A program made the position numbers and the translations under genes. The notes under the pieces were generated by a model. The model saw only the letters and a list, made by a program, of their open reading frames with translations. It was not told the origin of the DNA and did not search any database. This document shows positions 20,471 to 28,683 of a stretch of 64,000 bases of DNA, piece after piece. This DNA comes from Cylindrotheca closterium. Lineage: Eukaryota > Bacillariophyta > Bacillariophyceae > Bacillariales > Bacillariaceae. The stretch covers positions 62,001-126,000 of the forward strand of contig CAKOGP040001992.1 in assembly GCA_933822405.4 (NCBI GenBank). The letters run 5' to 3'. The stretch's first letter is position 1. Each line of letters begins with the position of its first letter.

Positions 20471-22534
20471 ATGGCCCCCCAAAATTCAAATTCTGTCAAC
20501 TTTTTGTTACTTGTGACTATCTTATTTTCCTGTACCATTCAATCATGGTCGTTTCGGGTAAGCAATGGACAGCAAGGTCTGGTTCAGAATTATCAAGTGC
20601 TAGATACAGAAGGAGATGATGTCCTCCGTGGTGAGGAAAGTCAAAATTCTCAATATGGCGCGTTTGGAATTCTTCCACCAAAGTCCAACAACAACAAAAC
20701 AAAAAAACTAAAACCAGATACCATCATTGTCGATGATATCGAGAGCCTGCGACAAGCAGTTCTTGATGAGCAAACAGACCTGAAAAAAGTACGCATAGAG
20801 AACTATGTTAAGGAGCAAACGGAAGCCATCAGCGACCATGAAGTTTTGAGGCTCATCAAGGAACGCTTCGAAACCTACTCCACACCTGGAAACCGAAAAG
20901 ATAATGCCACTCTCGCCATTGCAATGGAAGGTGGTGGCATGAGAGGATGCGTATCTGCAGGCATGGCAGCAGCTATTGCATCCTTGGGACTCTCGGATGT
21001 ATTCGACACAGTCTATGGCTCATCAGCTGGATCTGCAGTGGGAGCTTACCTAATCAGCCGTCAGATATGCCTTGATGTTTATCTTGACATTCTTCCAGCA
21101 GCGAAGACACAGTTCGTCTGCAAGAAGCGTCTGTTTCGATCCATGGTCTCGAACCTTGCTCAAGTCATGGTATCAGGCCTGAAGCGAAGCAAGACTACCG
21201 ACCAAACAAGCACTGTCGAATCCAGCGACAGGATCACACCAGGATTGAACATTTCCTATCTTCTTGATGGTATCTTGGGCCATAACCATGGCTTAAGGCC
21301 ACTGGATATGGAAAAGCTTGAAGAGAACGAGAAGAAGCAACGCCTCAGAATTGTTTCGTCAGCAGTGGATGCTGACGGCAACATGTTCTCCAAGGTTTTT
21401 GGTTCAGAGGACTTTTTCAACTCGACCATGATGCAAAAGCAAAAGAACGGTAACCGACAAGGCTTGTTTGCCTGTATGCAAGCCAGCATGTCAGTCCCAG
21501 GCGCTACTGGTCCACCGGTAAGGCTTCACAGTGCAATGAATGAAGATGACGTGCATTCCTGTTTTGATGCCTTCTGCTTCGAGCCCATCCCATTTCGATC
21601 AGCGGTGGAAGAAGGTGCGACCCATGTCTTGACACTATGCACCCGTCCCGAAGGCTTCAAGATTAAGACCAAGCCAGGTATGTACGAGAAGGGAATAGCA
21701 TCCGTCTACTTCAAGTCTCAAGGTATGTCCAATGTGGCGGAGTATTTCAAAAAGGGAGGCCAGCAGTTCATCTATGCCGAGGACTTGCTGACATTGGAAG
21801 AGGGCAAGATATCCAAGTCATCCCCAGTGCTGGTGCCACCACCAAAGATCTTCCACGGCATAATGCAAACCGAGCAACACCGACGAGAAATTGAGTGCCG
21901 CGACAAGGAATGGAAAAAAGCATTCTTGTTGCCACTCAAAGTCCCTGAGGATACGCCCGAACTTTCCACTGTCGAGCAAGACCGAGAATCGGTTCTGGCA
22001 GCTGTTCGGTCTGGTTATGCCGCAGCCTTTGATTTGCTGGCACCGGTAGTTGGTGTCGATCTGGGTCTGACAGGTGACGAAGTAAGCCAACTCATCTTCC
22101 CTACCACACCATCACACGTACACTATGACACTTCCTCTTCTACACCAGTCAAGGATCCAGAGATGGAGGACGAGCGAGTATTGAATACCCAACTACGTGT
22201 TCCTGGAGCGCCGATCCGAAACTTTGAGGTATCAACTCTTGCATTCGATGGGTGGGAAAAGAAGCCAAGGGCCCGTCGGGAGCGTGGACTCCGCCGTGCG
22301 CACCTTTTGAAGGTTGTGCGTACGCTTGGAGGAGATTCTTTCCGTCATCCTGCTGCATTCCCAAGACCGACATCAACTGGTGAGTCTCCTTCTTCTTCTC
22401 TTGCAAATGAGTCGGCAGAGTTAGCACACGTTTTGTTGCATAGCCTCCCTGGTCTGAATGGTGAGCGAGCTTTCCTTCACCATCTCAGTAAAGGTCTTCG
22501 CAACGCAGCTTATGGTCGTGAACCATTGCAATGA
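20471..22534 (+). CDS. Secreted patatin-like phospholipase, copy 2, intronless
   Basis: The ATG at 20471 follows a TTG that opens the frame; 687 residues. The signal-like N-terminus is NFLLLVTILFSCTIQSWS. The catalytic landmarks match copy 1: GGGMRG (about 154-159), GSSAG (about 183-187) and CFDAFCFEPIP (Asp about 365). The conserved stretch RSAVEEGATHVLTLCTRPEG follows. The position of copy 1's intron is uninterrupted here (GLSDVFDTVYGSS). The two copies differ mostly in the N-terminal leader and the linker near residues 560-660. Both end with a shared LPGLNGER segment and a LHHLSKGLR-type segment (FHHLSKGLR in copy 1). The family acts as acyl hydrolases on membrane or storage lipids; the substrate here is unknown. 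Confidence 0.88.
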   Translation: MAPQNSNSVNFLLLVTILFSCTIQSWSFRVSNGQQGLVQNYQVLDTEGDDVLRGEESQNSQYGAFGILPPKSNNNKTKKLKPDTIIVDDIESLRQAVLDEQTDLKKVRIENYVKEQTEAISDHEVLRLIKERFETYSTPGNRKDNATLAIAMEGGGMRGCVSAGMAAAIASLGLSDVFDTVYGSSAGSAVGAYLISRQICLDVYLDILPAAKTQFVCKKRLFRSMVSNLAQVMVSGLKRSKTTDQTSTVESSDRITPGLNISYLLDGILGHNHGLRPLDMEKLEENEKKQRLRIVSSAVDADGNMFSKVFGSEDFFNSTMMQKQKNGNRQGLFACMQASMSVPGATGPPVRLHSAMNEDDVHSCFDAFCFEPIPFRSAVEEGATHVLTLCTRPEGFKIKTKPGMYEKGIASVYFKSQGMSNVAEYFKKGGQQFIYAEDLLTLEEGKISKSSPVLVPPPKIFHGIMQTEQHRREIECRDKEWKKAFLLPLKVPEDTPELSTVEQDRESVLAAVRSGYAAAFDLLAPVVGVDLGLTGDEVSQLIFPTTPSHVHYDTSSSTPVKDPEMEDERVLNTQLRVPGAPIRNFEVSTLAFDGWEKKPRARRERGLRRAHLLKVVRTLGGDSFRHPAAFPRPTSTGESPSSSLANESAELAHVLLHSLPGLNGERAFLHHLSKGLRNAAYGREPLQ

Positions 22535-22684
22535 ACAATATATGTTTTTTGATAAACTTCTATGTTTTTGATAAATGTCTTGTTCTTGTTGAATAAAAAA
22601 AATTGTTCTATAGAATATTTTTTACTTGACGATTGTCTACCCACCCTTTCTCTCTTTATTGCTAATTTTGAACAAGAAGAAGGT

Positions 22685-23477
22685 TTAATCGGTCAATTGT
22701 GCCATCAAGCTTGCCATCTGGTCCTGTAGGACCTTGAGTTGAGTGGCTGCAGTAGCTTTCATGTTGCTGTCCAATCCTTGAACTCCTGATGGATCAGTAA
22801 GAGAGATGAATTTTCCATCTCCCACACTGATCTCAAAACTTGCGCTTTCACTTTCATTTCCTCGTCTCTTCTTGGAAACTGTGGCGATAACGGATCCCTT
22901 TTCAAAACTCTCCAGTGGTGATCCATTTTGAGAGCTAAAGCAATGAAAAGTTAGAGAACCTAAAGTAAAAGATGCTGCTGCCAATCGCTCCATAGTCTTC
23001 GTTTTGGTGCACTTACTAAATTCCTTCTCCCTTTCTGACTGTGCGCAATACTGATCCTTGCAAAGCAGGATTGCTAGGTCGGATAGAAGGAGTTGACATC
23101 ACTGAATTGAAGGCTCGCTTCATAGGGATTAAGTTCGTATTGCTGGATGGGATGACTCCGTCCTTGCTCTTGAGAATGGCCAGCAAATCACAGCCGTGTG
23201 ATTCATTAAAGTCTTTCACTGTCATTTGCTTGATTGATCTCGGTAGCTTGACAAGTTCCGTGGAAAGAATTTCTTCTTGCTGACATTTGTGCTGATTCAA
23301 TTCGGCCTTGAGGACGCTGCAGATGTTGTCGAATTTGCCGTCCAAATCTTCGAGCAAGGCATTCACTTGATCAATTTTGCTCCCATCGAAACTTGATGAA
23401 TCGTTCTCGTTCACATTGCCTAGCACTTGACGCCCGGAATTGGGAAGATACGATCGCTGATACAGAGTGGATGACAT
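22685..23477 (-). CDS. Borealin-like chromosomal passenger protein, two exons
   Basis: Exon 1 is 23477-23017 and exon 2 is 22934-22685, joined over an 82-nt intron (GTAAGT...TTGCTTTAG) in phase 2. The product has about 236 residues. The join creates RKGEGIYSQNGSPLESF, which matches the borealin signature (basic/GE, then Y, then NGSPL). The N-terminal part has a coiled segment (IDQVNALLEDLDGKFDNICS). The C-terminal part has a beta-rich segment ending in a helix (LKVLQDQMASLMAQL), comparable to the borealin dimerisation domain. Borealin binds survivin and INCENP and targets Aurora B to centromeres during mitosis. The family call rests on the NGSPL motif and domain order; the sequence is otherwise divergent. 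Left unspliced, the two frames would look like two unrelated small proteins. Confidence 0.65.
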
Positions 23478-23782
23478 TATTATTACTGGTATTTTACTGA
23501 GTAGCTGTCTTTCAGTTTAGCAACAACAACAGAGGGATGCCGGAGGCCGGAGACAAAGTCGTTTGTAGTTCGAATTGTTTTGCAAGTTGCCCGGCCGTTA
23601 CAAAACCAATTTCAAAAAATCGCACAACTCGCGCGCGATCGGAATTGTCAACATTTAATCTGTTGACGATTGACGATTCAACATCACCTCAGGCATGGAC
23701 CACGGTGTCGTGACTATCTCCGTCCGAGTCTCCAACCAATAACTGAAACAACTCAGGCAACAAACCAAGGGCAACGAAAAAT
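23478..23782. promoter_or_regulatory. Divergent upstream region
   Basis: About 305 bases between the borealin-like gene (-) and the methyltransferase gene (+). Both promoters should be here. No motif is clear. Confidence 0.4.
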
Positions 23783-24967
23783 ATGCGCTCTCGCCTTTCA
23801 TTTCAAAAAGATTCTTTCGGGGAGGACCAAAACCTTTCCTTGTGCTCAACCTCATCAACGGGAGAAGAATCATCAAGCCAATACTCGCCACTTTCCAAAA
23901 GCCTATCAATTGCTCCACTAAGCCCCCCGTCGAGTCCAATGAAGGTCAAAACTATCAATACATGGTGCAAAACATGGTGCGCGCTGCCCTTGATTCTACT
24001 ACTGGACTTGTTTTGTTCCTTGGTCTTTCTGAAATATGAAATGGTGTTGGATCCTGGATTTGCAGCCAAAATAGCGAATGCTGAAGGAAAGCTCCACCAT
24101 GTGGACAAAATCAATATCGTTGCAGGCAAGACACTAGAAGAAGAAGTACAAAATGTCATGATTGGTACCGAAATGGCATTTAACATTTCTCAGAACTTGC
24201 TTCCTCAGGCCGTGGTGATGCTGGATCCAACTCCTAAAGCAATGCAATCCAATCTACGAGCCAACTCCAATGATGTACAGCAAGCGCTGAATCACCATAA
24301 GTATCTTATCCCTGATTCGGAATGGTATGTGGATCTGGGAGCGGTGGATGCTGCTCTAGAAAGTGGAGACGGGTGCATTGTCTACAGCTTTGGTATTGGC
24401 AAGGAGGATCTGTACACCAGTTTCATGGCGGAGAAAGGGTGCCATGTGTACGCCTTTGACCCAACCCAAACTCATCCTCGCTATTGGAAGCCGAATGTCG
24501 AGTTCTTTAGTTGGGGAATCCGGAACAGCGAGGGCACTACCAATGTCGGTTGGTCTCATCCAAAGTACGGGCATTTGGTTGGCAGTTTATTTTCCTTGCC
24601 AGAGATTGTAGAAAAGCTGGGTCATCAGAATATGGCCATTGCGGCTCTCAAGTTTGACTGTGAAGGCTGTGAATATGGAGCCTTTCAAGACATTGTAGAT
24701 TATGAACAAGCATCCGATCAGCGATTCAACCGAATAGGTTCCTTGACCACTGAGTTTCACTTTGCAACAACCTTGGGCATGGAAAGTCTGCAGGACGTGG
24801 CAAACATCAAGTACGCTGATGCGTTTTTGCGGTCCCAAGACTGTCGTGTCATTCATTACAAACCCAACAAAGGATTCAAAAAGGATCGCACAGTTCATGC
24901 ACACTTGGTCAAGAATGGAGTTCCAGATGGTGTCTGTTGTTATGAATATGGATTCTCTTGCAATTGA
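23783..24967 (+). CDS. Membrane-anchored METTL24/FkbM-like methyltransferase
   Basis: A 394-residue type II membrane protein. It has a Ser-rich cytosolic N-terminus, one hydrophobic helix near residues 66-84 (ALPLILLLDLFCSLVFLKYE) and a lumenal catalytic region. The block CIVYSFGIGKEDL...GCHVYAFDPT is typical of the Methyltransf_22 (METTL24-like) family and its SAM-binding loop. KFDCEGCEYGAF further on is the conserved D-x-E-G-x-E segment shared with FkbM-type enzymes. The C-terminus has two cysteine-containing blocks (CCYEYGFSCN). It is probably located in the Golgi or ER, with a glycan or small-molecule acceptor unknown. The ATG at residue 53 is an alternative start that would still keep the helix. 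Confidence 0.8.
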   Translation: MRSRLSFQKDSFGEDQNLSLCSTSSTGEESSSQYSPLSKSLSIAPLSPPSSPMKVKTINTWCKTWCALPLILLLDLFCSLVFLKYEMVLDPGFAAKIANAEGKLHHVDKINIVAGKTLEEEVQNVMIGTEMAFNISQNLLPQAVVMLDPTPKAMQSNLRANSNDVQQALNHHKYLIPDSEWYVDLGAVDAALESGDGCIVYSFGIGKEDLYTSFMAEKGCHVYAFDPTQTHPRYWKPNVEFFSWGIRNSEGTTNVGWSHPKYGHLVGSLFSLPEIVEKLGHQNMAIAALKFDCEGCEYGAFQDIVDYEQASDQRFNRIGSLTTEFHFATTLGMESLQDVANIKYADAFLRSQDCRVIHYKPNKGFKKDRTVHAHLVKNGVPDGVCCYEYGFSCN

Positions 24968-25388
24968 GACACTATATACTGTAGAGACGAGATCGAATAC
25001 TGTCCTGTGTTCGAACAGTAAAACCTATTGCTGCTAGGAACACTTACTTCCTAGAGCAGTTTTTATGATTCATATGTAAATGTGTAATGCAATGAGTGAA
25101 ACCACATGGACCCAAATTAACTACTGTATCGCGATTGATTGATAGATTGATTTATGCTCATGATGCAAACACACACACTACTGCACAATATATTCCAGCC
25201 ACTTTTGATAATTCAAGGCAAGAGCACAGCAATTTCCCATGAAATAAGGCTATCACTTATTTGATACTAGTACTAGCACGGAAAGAGTGGCGTTAGCTTC
25301 AAGAGCCAAACAGCCAACGGAAAATTTGATTATTCTAGATCTCTCGTTTCCTTATATTGATCTGTACAACATGTTAGGGTCCTTGTAT
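24968..25388. other. Intergenic region between convergent genes
   Basis: These are the 3' flanks of the methyltransferase and Psb31 genes. The sequence is AT-rich with a short GATT repeat (25133-25152) and a CA run (25168-25178). No gene is seen. Confidence 0.4.
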
Positions 25389-26124
25389 TTATCGGACGTA
25401 GATGGCGGCTTGCTTGGTGCGGACACGGTAGTCAAAGTCAGTGGAGTATCCTTGTCCCTTGGTGCTGTCAACACTGGCTGCGAGTGACGCGATTCCGTTC
25501 TCGTTAACGTAGGCATCGAAAGCACTCTTCAAAGCACCCTTATCCTTGGAGCGGATGGCAGCGAAGATTGCGTTGGTTCCGGCAATGGCGGCTGCCTTCT
25601 TACCCTTGTTCTTGGCACCTGGGTAAGCACCCGAGTTGAAGAGGATGAAAGCGTTCTTTTCGGCGGCAACAGCACCAAAGTCTCCAGCAGCGACGGCATC
25701 CTTCAAGTCCATGATGCGGGATCCGTAGTTGTATCGGGAGCGTTGGACGGTGGCCTTGGAGATGGCACCATCAGCAGAGGCCATTTGTGGAAGGGCGACA
25801 ACACCGGCGGCGGCGATGGCTCCCATGGCGGCACGGCGGTCCATGCTCAAGGAAGTGCTGGCACGCTATGATATTAGGATCAATCAATAAAGAAAGAAGG
25901 GGTTGGTGAGTTGATTGAAACTTGGTGCAACAACGGGCATCTCTCAAGTCACTCGGTCATGGGATGATTCATTCATCTGTCCATCAATTGAAAAATCGAT
26001 CTTCGAAGAAACTTTCCGTCTGACCGAAATTTGCGCTGAATGAGAAACCTACCTCGGTGGTGGCAGGAGCGAAGGCAGCAGCAGAGGCAACAAGAAGGGT
26101 GGAGATAACAGCGGTGAACTTCAT
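25389..26124 (-). CDS. psb31: Psb31, extrinsic photosystem II protein of diatoms
   Basis: Exon 1 (26124-26053, 24 codons) and exon 2 (25865-25389) join in phase 0 over a 187-nt intron (GTAGGT...ATCATAG), giving about 182 residues. Exon 1 encodes an ER-type signal peptide ending AAAFAP, the diatom secondary-plastid cleavage motif with Phe at +1. Exon 2 starts with a transit stretch. A thylakoid lumen signal with a twin arginine follows (MDRRAAMGAIAAAGVVALP), ending ASADG. The mature part (YNYGSRIMDLKDAVAAGDF, FILFNSGAYPG, GYSTDFDYRVRTKQAAIYVR) matches Psb31, a helical lumenal protein that stabilises the oxygen-evolving complex in diatoms. The codon use is strongly biased toward C-ending codons, as expected for a highly expressed gene. 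Confidence 0.88.
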
Positions 26125-26689
26125 GGTGAATGTTGTTTTAGTTGACAGGAATTGAGATTGTAGTTGGGCGAGGTTGGGCTACAATCGATACGTCATGAAA
26201 AGAGCAGCAGTGACACTTGAAGATCCGTACAAGTTGGATCGGCGTATCCAAAGTACCAACCTTGTACGTACCGGTAGGAAGATTTGGTTTCAACCTTATC
26301 CGGCTTACAGACGTTGGATGTTCGGGCGGCGGACAGACATCTTAGTCGAATCGTGATTCTGTCTGTCCAGCCATCCATCGCATTCAACATTCACTCAAGA
26401 GTAAAAATTCACTCTCACATTGTGTACTTGTACTGACTGGTCTTACTAGTCGACCATTAATCGTGAGAAATATAGGGTCTTACTAGTCAAAGCAATTAAT
26501 CGTGAGTCATTTTCCGTTACGATGATCGCAGGCCATCAAAAACATGGAGGCACGTGCAAATAATAAACAGTACATAGGCACAATAACCGCCACAATTTTG
26601 AATTTAGTTGGTTTTCGTCGACTTCTCACTCTCCCAAGGAAATGATAGTCTAGGAACGAAAACAAACAAATATAATACAACATTTCAAC
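26125..26689. promoter_or_regulatory. Divergent upstream region of psb31 and the NPF-motif gene
   Basis: About 565 bases. It contains TACCGGTA at 26269-26276 and two imperfect copies of a block GTCTTACTAGTC ... TTAATCGTGAG (26439-26466 and 26478-26504). The paired blocks could be regulatory or a small tandem duplication. The minus-strand side must carry the light-responsive psb31 promoter. Confidence 0.45.
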
Positions 26690-28552
26690 ATGGCAGCGGT
26701 CAAGAGATTGAACGCTCGCAAGGGCATTTGCAACACCAATCCCAAGTATAGCGTTGATTCGTCAGCACCCAAGATGAGAGCTCCTCAGGCAGCAAACGCT
26801 GGACCTCCGCTGCCACAGTTGTACGTTGATACCATTACAAGAGCCTTTGGTGAAGACGCAGACTTGCACAGAGACGTACTGAGAATAGCACCTGATGCAA
26901 TGCCGATCGAGCAGCGAATTGCCTACTTCAAACGAGGACGAGAAATCATGAAACAAGCTGGCTCAGCAATCACAGCACCGAGAGATCTTCCTCCTACCAT
27001 TCGAGCTAGACTCAAGGCCATTAACATGGCTTACGATATTATTTCCAATCCAGAATGGCACAGACAATATGTGACACGTAATGAGCAGTCTCCACGGATA
27101 AAGTCTGGTGTTCGATTCAATGATCACATTCAAGAACATGTCTATGAACTCGACCCAGCAGAACGAGAATATATGCGTGAAAGGAGAGAACGAAGAATGC
27201 AGCGGCTGAAAGAACTGGAAGCTGATGCGCTTTCAAACGAATCCTTTTGGAACGACTTGTTGGCCGACATGGAAAATTTTGAGCTAGGATTGGGTGGCTT
27301 TCTGCAAGCTTTTCCAGATCAGATCGCTGGTCAAGAACTACAGGAGGCGCTGACAGATGACAGCAGTTTCCCAGATACACAAAGCTTTTCTTCCTGGCTG
27401 TCAAGTTCTGTGAAGAAGGGAGGGTCCTTGGTGGATGATGACATTGAAACAAGTAGCTACATGAGCTCATTCAATCCATTTGCAGAAGAAACTCCCAGAA
27501 GTTCTTCAAAAAGTTCTTCAAGAGGGAATGTGAGAAGTCCGACATCACTTCCGCAAGAGCTTGCCGAGACGAATCGAGTCCCGAGAGGTGCGGGAAAGAA
27601 GGAAACCCGCAATAGCAACCCGTTCCGTGATGAGGTCCCTGATTCATCAAGCACGTTCAATAATGACGATGATACGACTAGCCTATTTTCAGATGGACCT
27701 CTCGATATATCGCCAGTAACCAGTCCATTTGACGATGAAGATGATGATGACGATGCGACCAATCCATTTGAAGATGGAGCTTTGGATATAACTAACGATG
27801 ATGCTCCTGACGATGTCTCCAACCCGTTCTCTGCGGCTGCATCGGATTCAAGGTTTAGCATTGGAACCTTTCAAAAGATGCAAAAAGAGCGCAGAGCACA
27901 ACGAGCTAGTACACGTTCTTCCAATAGTCAAATCTCCCAAGATCTAAAGGGAGCTTTTGATAATCCGAGAGCATCCGCAGCACTTGACAATGACGATGGT
28001 CGACTGACTCAGCGGCAATCTAAGAATCCTTTCGATGATGAGGAAAACGATGTTTCGGGCGATCAAACGTCTGTTTTCGATGGCTTGGACGAGGTCTGGG
28101 ATGACGAACAAGGGGTCCATGTGGACGGAGAGTCGGTCATCAGCGACTTGAGTGAGAGTGTGGTTGCGAAACGCGCAAAGCAAAAGCAACAAGCTTTTCA
28201 ACCTTTTGCTATGGATACGGTGAAAGAGGACACTCCTGGCTCCTCTAACCTCAACAAGGATGCTTCAGCTGAGAATCCAAGTTGGGGTGGTTCGGAAAAT
28301 GAACAAGTCGGTTTCACTGCAGCGGCTTCTGCAATTGCTGCGTGCTGTGCTAATATAGTGGCCGATTGTCAGAAGAATACCGAAGCAATGGCAAACTTGG
28401 AAATGAAGAACTTTACTACAATCGACTTTCCAAGCATGTTCACAGCCGAACAAAGTAAAAAACCAGAGCTGGAGCAGGATCCTTTTGATGAAATGGAGGA
28501 GCTGTTTAAAGAAATGGGTGACGAGCTTAATGATGAGCTAGGTGAATTTTAG
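26690..28552 (+). CDS. Protein with degenerate J-like N-terminus and many NPF/DPF motifs
   Basis: A 620-residue intronless frame. Residues about 45-130 form a helical region ending AINMAYDIISNPEWHRQY, which resembles the last helices of a DnaJ domain. The HPD loop is absent. A coiled basic segment follows (YMRERRERRMQRLKELEADA). The long acidic, Ser-rich remainder carries at least five N-P-F tripeptides (FNPFAEE, SNPFRDE, TNPFEDG, SNPFSAA, KNPFDDE) plus SPF, QPF and DPF variants. NPF repeats bind EH domains in endocytic adaptors, and DPF binds AP-2. The likely role is a clathrin-pathway scaffold, but that is inference from motif density. There is no membrane segment. Confidence 0.6.
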   Translation: MAAVKRLNARKGICNTNPKYSVDSSAPKMRAPQAANAGPPLPQLYVDTITRAFGEDADLHRDVLRIAPDAMPIEQRIAYFKRGREIMKQAGSAITAPRDLPPTIRARLKAINMAYDIISNPEWHRQYVTRNEQSPRIKSGVRFNDHIQEHVYELDPAEREYMRERRERRMQRLKELEADALSNESFWNDLLADMENFELGLGGFLQAFPDQIAGQELQEALTDDSSFPDTQSFSSWLSSSVKKGGSLVDDDIETSSYMSSFNPFAEETPRSSSKSSSRGNVRSPTSLPQELAETNRVPRGAGKKETRNSNPFRDEVPDSSSTFNNDDDTTSLFSDGPLDISPVTSPFDDEDDDDDATNPFEDGALDITNDDAPDDVSNPFSAAASDSRFSIGTFQKMQKERRAQRASTRSSNSQISQDLKGAFDNPRASAALDNDDGRLTQRQSKNPFDDEENDVSGDQTSVFDGLDEVWDDEQGVHVDGESVISDLSESVVAKRAKQKQQAFQPFAMDTVKEDTPGSSNLNKDASAENPSWGGSENEQVGFTAAASAIAACCANIVADCQKNTEAMANLEMKNFTTIDFPSMFTAEQSKKPELEQDPFDEMEELFKEMGDELNDELGEF

Positions 28553-28683
28553 AGAAAGCTAGAGGTTTTGCTAGGCGTTTGGTGCCTAGTTTGTAGAATC
28601 TAATGAGCATAATTAATAATCTTCATTTCAATACCATGTAAATACATATGAAATTGTTGTGTACTAAAATCAATTCTTTACTA

